DNA from: Aquipluma nitroreducens
GTDB taxonomy: Bacteria > Bacteroidota > Bacteroidia > Bacteroidales > Prolixibacteraceae
DNA: 64,000 nucleotides
NCBI RefSeq assembly: GCF_009689585.1
Contig: NZ_AP018694.1
Coordinates: 930,001-994,000 of the forward strand
Reading direction: 5' to 3'
Below the pieces are notes generated by a model, which saw only the letters and a program-made list of their open reading frames with translations, was not told where the DNA came from and did no database searches. Below, in pieces: positions 36,601 to 43,847 of this stretch (positions within the stretch are counted from its first letter, which is position 1; the number at the start of each line of letters is the position of its first letter). A program made the position numbers and the translations under genes.

Positions 36601-39540
36601 GCAAAAATTGATGAACTGCTGGCTCAACAGGAAGCTGAGGCTAAAACCAAACGTGAATTTGACCTGGCTGTTACTGAGGGTGAATCTTTATTTAAAAACA
36701 AAGATCTGGCAAAGGCAAAAGATGCCTTTATGAAGGCTTACAATTTAATTCCGTCAGAAGTTGTTCCGCCCAAAAGGATAAGCGAAATCAACGATTTAAT
36801 TGCTCAACAGGAACGTAATGAAGCTGCCATAAAAGCGACTCTGGAAGCCTACCAAAAAGTAATTCAGCGGGCTGACAATCAATTTGGCAACAAGGAATAT
36901 ACCTCAGCTCAGTTGTCATACAATGAAGCATTATTGGTAAAATCGGATGAAAAATATCCACAGGATCAATTGGTTTTGATCGCAAAGCTTCTGAAAGAGC
37001 AAAACGAGCAGAATTACAAAACTGCAATTGCGAAAGCCGACAATTCGTTTAATACCAATCAGTTTGACGATGCGACAACTAACTATCAGGAAGCATTGAA
37101 ATTCAAAAAAGAGGATCAATACGCCACACAAAAACTGAAAGATATTGAAAAGAAAAAGGCCGATCTTGAAGCCGAGAATAATCGGTTAAAACAATTTGAG
37201 GATAACTACAAGGCTTTAGTCGCCGATGCCGATAACGAATTGAAAAACAAAAGTTATGTTACGGCAAAAGAAAAGTACCAAAAGGCATTGACATTAAAAC
37301 CAACGGATGTTTATCCTAAAGATCAAATCGCCAAGATTGACGAACAGCTAAATGAACTTCAAAAAGCAGCTGAAACGGATAAACAATATGCGCAGTTAAT
37401 TAAAGATGCACAGAATGCATTTCAGGCAAATAAACTTAAGGAAGCCCGTGATTTATACCAGAAAGGTTATGACCTGAAACCGAACGAGCCGATGCCGCCA
37501 ATGCGCATTTCCGAAATCGATGCGCTTCTTGCCCAACAAGAAGAAACTGCGAAACTCGCTGCCATGGAAGAAGCACAGCGACTGGCAAAAGAAAAAGCAG
37601 ACCGAAATCAGTACAATAATGCTGTTGCTGCAGCTGATAAAGAATTTGCCGCAAAATTGTATACGCTTGCAAAAGTTCATTATTCCGATGCTTTGATTGC
37701 CCTACCCAACGAAAAATATCCACGGGATCAAATCGCCAAAATTGATGATTTGATTGCACAGGAATTACTGAAAAAATCACTGGCGGAACAAAAAGCCCAG
37801 CAAGATTCCATTCAAAAAGCGAAAGACAAGCTATTCGATTTAGCCATGACTTCTGCAAAAGATCATGAACAGAACAGTCGTTATGAACAAGCAATCCAGA
37901 AATACAATGATGCCATCAGCATAAAGCCTGATCAACGAACTGTGATTCAAAAACTGATCAGCGACATTCAGGATAAAATGCAACTTTTGGCTAAACAGGA
38001 TGCCGAATACAAACGATTGATCAAGCTTGCTGACGGATATTTTACTGATTCGAAACTTAACGAAGCATTAACTGAATATCAGAATGCGATTAAAATTAAG
38101 GCAGATGAAGAGTATCCCGGAAAACAGATCAAGGAAATACAATCTCAACTGGCTGCTCGCGAACTGAACTATACCAATGCAATAGCAAAAGCTGACAAAG
38201 CCTACGATGCGTCTGACTGGGTAACTGCCAAGACCGGTTATACCGAAGCATTAAGTGTAAAACCCAATGAAACTTATCCTGCCAATCGCTTGAAGGATGT
38301 AAATCAGAAAATTGCCGATGCAAATCTCGCAGCCATTAGTAATTCAGCCGATAATAAAGCATATTCTGATGCTATGGAAAAGGCAGAGAAAGCGTTAAAA
38401 GAAGACCAGCTTTCTTCAGCAAAAATGCAATTTCAGACGGCACAGTCGATTAAACCCGACGAAAAATTACCAGCACAACGGATCAAAGAAATTGATTTAC
38501 TGATCGATCAGCGTAATAAGGATCGTTTGGCTAACGCACAACGCGAACTCGACGAAAAATACCAGCAGGCTTTAAATGTAGCCGATAATTCGTATCGCGA
38601 TAAATCATACAGCATTGCCAAACTTCAATATCAGCAGGCTTCGCTAATTAAACCTGAAGAATCGTATCCAAAAACTCAGATGGCTTTAATGGACAAATTG
38701 ATGAATGAAGCCAAACCGGTTGAAACTTATGCTAGTAAACTGCCAGAAAATGAACCTGTCAAGTCAGTTAAGAAACCAATCTTCAATCCTCAGGAATCGG
38801 CTCAGGCTACTGAATCGAGAGCCCAGATGTACAATACGATTACTGACTATGACCAGGCAATCAAAAAAGCTGATGATTTATTTGGCGTGAAAGATTATAC
38901 TGTAGCACGATTCTATTATTACAAAGCATCTGACATTAAACCTTCTGAAGAATATCCAAAAAAGCAGGTCGACCTGATCCGAAAACTGATCGATTCGCAA
39001 CTTTCAGCTGGGGATCTTTCAGAATACGACAAGGCAATAACCCAGGCCGACAATTCCTTTTCAAGTAAGAACTATCCAATCGCTAAATTTTTCTACAACA
39101 AAGCCCTGGACATCAAATCGTGGGAAAAATATCCAAAAGACCGGATTAATGAAATTTTAGCGCTGACAAATTCACTACTTTCTGAAAAGGATGAAAAAGA
39201 ATACCAGGACATAATAGCTAAAGCCGATGAGGCCTATTTTAATAAAGATCTGGCCATTTCGCGCTTCTACTATAACAAAGCTTTATCCATTAAAAGAGAC
39301 GAAAATTACCCGAGAATAAAGCTAAAGGATATTCAAAAACTTATTGATCAGGATGCTCAAGATCAGGAAAATGAGCAATACCGAAATCTCGTTGACCAAG
39401 GCGATCAGGCTTTTCAACTCAAAAACTACAGCGTAGCGCGTTTTAATTACAACAAAGCGCTCACCATGAAACCGAATGAAAAGTATCCGAAAGATCAGCT
39501 TAAAAAGTTAAAAGAAGCGTTGCAAAATCAGGACAAATAA
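33601..39540 (+). CDS. Giant secreted protein with about 29 tandem TPR-like units
   Basis: The 1979-residue protein has a signal peptide (1-25), a beta-sandwich domain to about residue 130, and then some 29 units of roughly 48-75 residues to the C-terminus. The unit consensus is about Y-x3-I-x-x-AD-x-x-F-x-x-KxY-x-x-Ax-x-x-Yx-x-AL-x-IKPxE-x-YPKDQI-x-KID, a TPR-like helix pair with a third helix or coiled-coil spacer. Two neighbouring units (35358-36110) repeat with an exact 375-bp period, a recent internal duplication. The last four units share the variant VARF(F/N)YNKA. I infer a very long, flexible periplasmic or surface solenoid acting as a scaffold. No anchor or sorting domain is visible. 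Confidence 0.85.
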   Translation: MQKIGRIVLGVVMILCLFIQLPSLAQSKKFFVITGKIIPEAESNVNGSIEVTKNGKETSTIDIPKNGRFRFELEFFNEFSLTFKYPGHFNKIIIVSTEIPQEVWQRDNDFPPFPMIVQLTKEFEGIDKSFTLKPSGRIFYGKEIDNFEKESYISDLQFTEQIATAKTQANQVQKEAASISKENAQDLAAKQKNFDQLIKEADANYQRGEYQLALLKYLEARKLFPEKAYPNDRVAELQDLVKALEITEKQKAELEQKYKSAIAKANGFFEQKSYKEARPIYEEALQYKPGDVFSNGRINEIDQLLALLEKQNQVKDLIANADKNYKSKKYDEAITLYNQAKQLVPENQYPQDQINLITQEMQQQAQLDQLEKDFNQSIQTANTLAQQKDYLQALNSYKKALGLKPDSQLAKDKIAETELALVAVENDKKYLQAIQLADQALAKNDFQNAKIQYQEALKIKSEAYPKSKLAEIAASESKEADFNNWVTKAEKAFADNNFDEALNSFTEALKLKPTDTPVKKRIEDIQSLKNKESAEKEYADLITQADQNFNNNQFDEAITAYYKALQIKKSETYPKDQLKKIDTYQSLVKKAEKSFQTKDYPASLISLNSILELKPNDNYAAAKIAEIEKIQLELKQLKEKAKSELMAYNDAIKAADQLFTTQSYPEAIVKYKEALAIKSTEAYPQKRITEIETILDKAEKEKARIEKEYQAAIAQADKSFGSKDYSGSLTSYNTALVLKPNDSYATSKIAEIQKIQLELKQLEEKSKAELLAYNELIKVADQFFTAKTYPESINKYKDALAIKANEDYPQKRIKEIESILDGIEKEKTRIESEYKAVIAQADNLLEKKDYSNAQAEYRKALAIKANEVYPKDQIRKIDETLAENRRREEEARKQELEKQNLAFNQAMANADKSFSENDFNTAKTGYETALSIKPNDPTAKDKYGQTEAKLAQLARNTQAYNKAVTEANNKLTAKQYPEAKEKYQEALQYLPDSDYPKRQVAKIDELLAQQEAEAKTKREFDLAVTEGESLFKNKDLAKAKDAFMKAYNLIPSEVVPPKRISEINDLIAQQERNEAAIKATLEAYQKVIQRADNQFGNKEYTSAQLSYNEALLVKSDEKYPQDQLVLIAKLLKEQNEQNYKTAIAKADNSFNTNQFDDATTNYQEALKFKKEDQYATQKLKDIEKKKADLEAENNRLKQFEDNYKALVADADNELKNKSYVTAKEKYQKALTLKPTDVYPKDQIAKIDEQLNELQKAAETDKQYAQLIKDAQNAFQANKLKEARDLYQKGYDLKPNEPMPPMRISEIDALLAQQEETAKLAAMEEAQRLAKEKADRNQYNNAVAAADKEFAAKLYTLAKVHYSDALIALPNEKYPRDQIAKIDDLIAQELLKKSLAEQKAQQDSIQKAKDKLFDLAMTSAKDHEQNSRYEQAIQKYNDAISIKPDQRTVIQKLISDIQDKMQLLAKQDAEYKRLIKLADGYFTDSKLNEALTEYQNAIKIKADEEYPGKQIKEIQSQLAARELNYTNAIAKADKAYDASDWVTAKTGYTEALSVKPNETYPANRLKDVNQKIADANLAAISNSADNKAYSDAMEKAEKALKEDQLSSAKMQFQTAQSIKPDEKLPAQRIKEIDLLIDQRNKDRLANAQRELDEKYQQALNVADNSYRDKSYSIAKLQYQQASLIKPEESYPKTQMALMDKLMNEAKPVETYASKLPENEPVKSVKKPIFNPQESAQATESRAQMYNTITDYDQAIKKADDLFGVKDYTVARFYYYKASDIKPSEEYPKKQVDLIRKLIDSQLSAGDLSEYDKAITQADNSFSSKNYPIAKFFYNKALDIKSWEKYPKDRINEILALTNSLLSEKDEKEYQDIIAKADEAYFNKDLAISRFYYNKALSIKRDENYPRIKLKDIQKLIDQDAQDQENEQYRNLVDQGDQAFQLKNYSVARFNYNKALTMKPNEKYPKDQLKKLKEALQNQDK
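35358..36110 (+). repeat. Internal direct repeat, 375-bp period, in the TPR-like gene
   Basis: CAATTGGAACTGAAGCAACT at 35491 recurs at 35866, and TATCCGCA at 35647 recurs at 36022, both 375 bp (125 codons) apart. The two-unit block is therefore duplicated in frame, and it is more alike than other units of the gene. Confidence 0.8.
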
Positions 39541-39596
39541 TTTTACTTTAGTGAGCGGATGACTTCGAGTCACCCACTCACTCTAAAAATTTCGCT

Positions 39597-41027
39597 TTGG
39601 AACTAAAAATAAAAGATCAGCTATTCAGTTTGTTTGAGTCTCATTTTAAAGAAGAAGTTACCTTCTTTGAGCAGTTACCGGCATCAGGTTCATACCGCGA
39701 ATATGTCAGGATAAAAAGTGTAAACCACCAGGTTATTGGTGCCTACAATCAGGATGTAAAAGAGAATCAGGCGTTCCTGGAGTTTTCGGCCCATTTCCGA
39801 AATAAGAACATTCCGGTTCCTCACATTTATGCTGTAAACAGTAACATGGATTGCTACCTTCAGGAAGATCTGGGCAACACTACCCTATTCGATTTCATCA
39901 GCAAAACCCGCGAAAATGAAGGATTTTCAATCAAAATAGTAGATGAATACAAAAAGGTTCTGCGCGAACTTCCGCGGATTCAACTGGTTGCCGGGAAAGA
40001 CATCGATTACAGCGTTTGCTACCCACGCGAAGCTTTCGACAAACAATCGATGATGTGGGACTTAAATTATTTCAAGTATTATTTCCTGAAACTGGCCAAA
40101 ATACCTTTCGACGAACAGGCTCTGGAAGACGACTTTCAGACTTTTAGCGACTACTTATTGGCTGTAGACAACAATGCGTTCCTCTATCGTGATTTTCAGT
40201 CGAGAAACGTGATGTTGAAAGACGGGAAAGTATATTTCATCGATTATCAGGGTGGAAGGAAAGGCGCACTTCAATACGATTTGGCTTCGCTGCTTTACGA
40301 TGCCAAAGCCAATATTCCGGAGGCCGAACGCGAAGAATTACTCGAATTTTATCTGGACGAACTTAGCCAGTACAAACAGGTCAATCGCGATAAATTCAAG
40401 GCTTTATTTGGTGGCTATGTGCTGATACGAATTATGCAGGCCATGGGCGCCTATGGGTTTCGTGGTTTTTATGAGAAAAAAGAGCACTTCCTGAAAAGTA
40501 TTCCATTTGCACTCAAAAATCTGGAAACACTGCTTGCCAAAAATACAATCCAGGCCAAGCTTCCCGAATTATTTAAGGTACTGAAAGCTGTTACTGAATC
40601 GGTGTTCCTGAAAACGATCAGTCCGTCGAATGACCGGTTAACCGTGCGTGTCAGTAGCTTTTCGTATAAAAAAGGCATTCCGCACGATCCCTCAGGAAAT
40701 GGTGGAGGATTCGTCTTCGATTGCCGTGCCATTCACAATCCGGGTCGTTACCTTGAATACAAACACCTTACTGGAAAAGACCCGCAGGTTCAGAAATTTC
40801 TCGAAGAAAAATCGACTATTGCCAGCTTTATGGAATCAGTTATCAGCCTGGTATCGCAATCGGTTGAAGTTTATTCGTCCAGAGGGTTTTCGCATTTATG
40901 TGTGAGCTTCGGATGCACCGGAGGACAGCATCGCTCGGTATATGCAGCCGAAAAATTAGCCGAATACCTTCGCAACAATTATCCGGTTACGGTTGTTTTA
41001 CAGCACGTCGAACAGGATAAAATATAG
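39597..41027 (+). CDS. Phosphotransferase fused to a RapZ C-terminal domain
   Basis: The 476-residue protein joins an aminoglycoside-phosphotransferase/AmgK-like kinase domain (about 1-335) to a RapZ C-terminal domain (about 346-472). In the kinase, YRDFQSRN gives Asp199 and Asn204 and FIDYQGG gives the metal-binding Asp216. The RapZ part has FDCRAIHNPGR and GCTGGQHRSV (439-448). The kinase relatives phosphorylate cell-wall sugars, and RapZ-C binds glucosamine-6-phosphate in enterobacteria, so an amino-sugar kinase with built-in sensing is inferred. The start is TTG: no ATG occurs between the upstream in-frame stop (39552) and the kinase domain. It follows the giant TPR gene by 56 bp. Confidence 0.85.
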   Translation: MELKIKDQLFSLFESHFKEEVTFFEQLPASGSYREYVRIKSVNHQVIGAYNQDVKENQAFLEFSAHFRNKNIPVPHIYAVNSNMDCYLQEDLGNTTLFDFISKTRENEGFSIKIVDEYKKVLRELPRIQLVAGKDIDYSVCYPREAFDKQSMMWDLNYFKYYFLKLAKIPFDEQALEDDFQTFSDYLLAVDNNAFLYRDFQSRNVMLKDGKVYFIDYQGGRKGALQYDLASLLYDAKANIPEAEREELLEFYLDELSQYKQVNRDKFKALFGGYVLIRIMQAMGAYGFRGFYEKKEHFLKSIPFALKNLETLLAKNTIQAKLPELFKVLKAVTESVFLKTISPSNDRLTVRVSSFSYKKGIPHDPSGNGGGFVFDCRAIHNPGRYLEYKHLTGKDPQVQKFLEEKSTIASFMESVISLVSQSVEVYSSRGFSHLCVSFGCTGGQHRSVYAAEKLAEYLRNNYPVTVVLQHVEQDKI

Positions 41028-41029
41028 AT

Positions 41030-41158
41030 ATGTCGAAAACGCAGTGTAAAAACGAAGATTACAAGGAAAAAGACGATGCCAAATACGTTTGCAAACGTTG
41101 CGAGCGGAAAGCAAAAAAAGAAGACAAACTGTGTAAACCAAAGAAGATAAAAGACTGA
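41030..41158 (+). CDS. 42-residue cysteine-containing, lysine-rich protein
   Basis: The ATG lies 2 bp after the kinase-RapZ stop. The protein has four cysteines (6, 21, 24, 35), two of them in CKRC, which could hold a zinc ion. A third of its residues are lysine or arginine. The tight spacing, clean start and stop, and a terminator 30 bp later support a real gene. I know no function; a small zinc-ribbon or nucleic-acid-binding peptide is possible. Confidence 0.65.
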   Translation: MSKTQCKNEDYKEKDDAKYVCKRCERKAKKEDKLCKPKKIKD

Positions 41159-41188
41159 GTTTATCGTAAGAAGAAATTTCATCTAAAT

Positions 41189-41222
41189 AAAACGAGGTAA
41201 GTTATTCACCTGCCTCGTTTTT
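41189..41222. terminator. Intrinsic terminator
   Basis: AAAACGAGG (41189-41197) pairs with CCTCGTTTT (41213-41221), with a small inner stem GGT/ACC, followed by T residues. It serves the plus-strand genes and may also end the minus-strand isomerase gene. Confidence 0.8.
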
Positions 41223-41238
41223 ATTTTATTCATACGGA

Positions 41239-42099
41239 CTATATTTTCTTCAGGAATTCGGCGCTGTCTTTAAAGGTTGGCGGGTCCATTTCCACGAAAA
41301 TATTTTTTACGCCACCCACAATGGCAGCAGCAAAAAAGTCTTTCCAATCCACAATCCCTTGCCCTATAGCTACCTGTTCTTTTTTAGTGGCAGACCAGTC
41401 GGCCAAATGGGCCGATATAAACCTTCCGGGGTATTTTCTGAAATAATCGGCAGCCTTGTATCCAATATTCACAACGGCAACCTGGGATTGCATTTTCACC
41501 AGCGCCGGATCGAGCCTTTCGAGCATGGCATCATAAATCAGCTCGTCGCCCCGCTTTTCGAACTCCATGTGGTGATTGTGGTATCCGAGCTGTAACCCGG
41601 CGGCCTGCACCTTGCGACCAATAATATTTAGCTCGTCGCATCCTTTGCGGTAATCGTCAACCGAAGCGCCATCGGGCAGCCACAAGCTTGAACAAATCAT
41701 CTGTCTCATGCCCATTTGCTGCGCCCACTCAATTCGGTTATCCAAATGGTCGCGCAATTCGCCCATGCCGTAATGTGAGCTGGTGCATTTCAGACCGGTA
41801 TCCTCAATCATTTTCCGAAGTTCAGTTCCGCTCAGGTTATTGAATTTCTCAAACGGAGTTCCGGTGTAGCCCAGCGGAGAGCACATTTCAACTTCAGAAT
41901 AGCCCATTCCCGCCATTTTTTTCAAGGTTCCAGAGAAGTCGTTGCCCAGCTCATCGCGAAGCGTCCAAGTCTGAAATCCAAATGCTAATCTTTGTTTAGA
42001 GTCGGCAGCTGTCGCTTTCGGCAAAATAGCATTCAGTAAAGCCATGGAGCCCAATGCTGCTCCACCCGCTTTTATAAAGTTTCTTCTGGTTAAGTTCAT
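41239..42099 (-). CDS. Tat-exported sugar phosphate isomerase/epimerase-like TIM barrel
   Basis: The 286-residue protein has a Tat signal (RRNFIK at 5-10, cleavage after about residue 32) and an AP-endonuclease-2/xylose-isomerase-like barrel. Metal-site motifs are YHNHHMEFE (His near 187), HLADW and the terminal Glu in FVEMDPP. Proteins of this kind act on keto sugars in the periplasm. It lies 18 bp after the Gfo/Idh/MocA gene on the same strand, and the pair matches loci that oxidise and rearrange sugars through 3-keto intermediates. Confidence 0.88.
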   Translation of the reverse strand: MNLTRRNFIKAGGAALGSMALLNAILPKATAADSKQRLAFGFQTWTLRDELGNDFSGTLKKMAGMGYSEVEMCSPLGYTGTPFEKFNNLSGTELRKMIEDTGLKCTSSHYGMGELRDHLDNRIEWAQQMGMRQMICSSLWLPDGASVDDYRKGCDELNIIGRKVQAAGLQLGYHNHHMEFEKRGDELIYDAMLERLDPALVKMQSQVAVVNIGYKAADYFRKYPGRFISAHLADWSATKKEQVAIGQGIVDWKDFFAAAIVGGVKNIFVEMDPPTFKDSAEFLKKI

Positions 42100-42117
42100 A
42101 TCTTTCCGTTTTAAGGT

Positions 42118-43695
42118 CTAAATCGAATCGATATTCCAACCCGACCGATAGGCACGTTGCAGATAGTTGTTCGCAGCATCGTTATTGGTAATTTTCAACT
42201 GCGAGGCGTCATAGCGTAGGGTTTTGTTTGTTCGCAAAGCTGCTGCGTACAAATTGACGGCTTCGGTAATTGGCCAGGCCTGGCGGAAATTACCCTCAAT
42301 TTGCTTACCGGTTTTTATTCCCTCCACAAACCGCTGCACTCCAGGTTGCTTGGTTGCCCCGGCTGCCACCGAAACTTCTTCGGCTTTTTTCACTTCTCCT
42401 GAAAGCAAATAGGGCTTTTCAACCGTAAATGCAGATGACATGATGATTCCCTTGTCGCCAACGAACATCATTCCTTCATCCGGAAAATCGATGTTTTTAT
42501 CGTAGAATTCCTGTGGTGTCGGAGGTTTCATTCCGCCATCGTACCACACCAGGTCAACTGCCGGGCGGTTGCCTTTGGCCGGATATTTAAACCGAACTGT
42601 ACTGGCAAACGGGAAAGCAAAATCATTCTCAATCTGGTAAGCTGTTGCATCAGTCTGCAAATCGCAAACATGGCTTCTATTTGGCTCAATAATGGTTGGG
42701 TTTTCTAGTTCCAGCGCGTTGAAAACAGTCCACAAGCTATAGTGACCCATATCGGCCATCGAGCCGCCACCAAAGTCGTACCAACCGCGGAAAACCATAT
42801 TGGTATAATACGGATGGTACGGGCGATCGGCTTCGGGCCCAACCCACAAATCCCAATCGAACCCATCAGGAACGGTGGGTTTTTCGGCAGGTACTTTGGC
42901 GTATTGCGGCCATACCGGGCGGAACGACCAGTTGTGTACTTCCTTCAAAGTCCCGATTACACCGCCGTTGATCCATAACATGATCTGATCCATATTTCCG
43001 TTGGTGTCCCAGGGAATGAGGTGAGTAATTACGTTCGAGTTCCGGGCAAAATCAATCACTTTCCGGCCTTCGAGCAGGCGGTTCGAAATGGGTTTGTGCA
43101 TGGTAACCGCAATATTGCGCTTCATAGCAGCCATCGCAATCAGTCCGTGCAAATGATCCGGCGTCATAACTTTAACGGCATCCAGTCCTTTTTCTTTTTC
43201 GAACAGTTCCCTGAAATCGGCATAAGCACGGCAGGCTTTGTATTTCTGATCGGCCCTTTGTTTGGCATAAAACCCATCAACATATTCCTGAGCATTGTCG
43301 CGACCTCCGGGAATGGTGTTGTTTCCGCCTGTAGTCCAGTTCGGATTACCAATAGCCTTGCGAATCTGGTCGCGTAGTGATTCGGGGTCCCAATCGTAAT
43401 AATTGATCGCTTTTTTCTGCGGATCGCAAACCGCTACAATTTGTATTTCAGGAAGGTCGAGCATTCCTTGCATTTCGCGCAATCCCTGCGTTCCGCAACC
43501 AATGTAGGCCAGGTTGATTTTATCGCTCGGCGCAACAAAACCTGCTCCACCCAATACGTGCCTTGGGATTAAAGTTACTCCAAGTGCAGCGGTTGTTACT
43601 CCGCCAATAAATTTTCTGCGATTGATGGCGTTGGATAATTCAGTTTCAGCCGCATTGACTGAAGTTTGCTTGTTTGAATTCATTTCTTCATTCAT
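42118..43695 (-). CDS. Exported Gfo/Idh/MocA family oxidoreductase
   Basis: The 525-residue protein has a Tat-like signal (NRRKFIGG at 25-32). Its Rossmann domain has GCGTQG (66-71) and VAVCDP, and a catalytic-type segment reads TMHKPIS, with His where many members have Glu (EKP). The C-terminal alpha/beta domain follows. It should carry a tightly bound NAD(P) and oxidise or epimerise a sugar hydroxyl in the periplasm. It is followed by the isomerase. A DUF1080 hydrolase gene at the start of the window would fit the same 3-keto-sugar chemistry, but is 41 kb away. Confidence 0.9.
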   Translation of the reverse strand: MNEEMNSNKQTSVNAAETELSNAINRRKFIGGVTTAALGVTLIPRHVLGGAGFVAPSDKINLAYIGCGTQGLREMQGMLDLPEIQIVAVCDPQKKAINYYDWDPESLRDQIRKAIGNPNWTTGGNNTIPGGRDNAQEYVDGFYAKQRADQKYKACRAYADFRELFEKEKGLDAVKVMTPDHLHGLIAMAAMKRNIAVTMHKPISNRLLEGRKVIDFARNSNVITHLIPWDTNGNMDQIMLWINGGVIGTLKEVHNWSFRPVWPQYAKVPAEKPTVPDGFDWDLWVGPEADRPYHPYYTNMVFRGWYDFGGGSMADMGHYSLWTVFNALELENPTIIEPNRSHVCDLQTDATAYQIENDFAFPFASTVRFKYPAKGNRPAVDLVWYDGGMKPPTPQEFYDKNIDFPDEGMMFVGDKGIIMSSAFTVEKPYLLSGEVKKAEEVSVAAGATKQPGVQRFVEGIKTGKQIEGNFRQAWPITEAVNLYAAALRTNKTLRYDASQLKITNNDAANNYLQRAYRSGWNIDSI

Positions 43696-43792
43696 CGTGA
43701 TTAGGTTTAGACTTGTTTGATCCTCTAAAATTAGGGAAAGATTTCGATCAAACGCCTGATTTACTTCACAATGTTTTGAAGAAGAGGGGCAT

Positions 43793-43830
43793 AAAAAAAG
43801 TCCACCGCCTTTTGAAGCAATGGACCTTTT
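43793..43830 (-). terminator. Intrinsic terminator of the CcsBA gene
   Basis: AAAAAAAGTCCA (43793-43804) pairs with TGGACCTTTT (43821-43830). On the minus strand the hairpin is followed by a run of seven T just after the CcsBA stop. Confidence 0.8.
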
Positions 43831-43847
43831 CGTATCGTTGTAATTTT

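Noticed and set aside
33601-39540. Type IX secretion sorting signal on the giant protein
   Set aside because: The C-terminus ends in TPR-like units (LKKLKEALQNQDK) and lacks a sorting domain.
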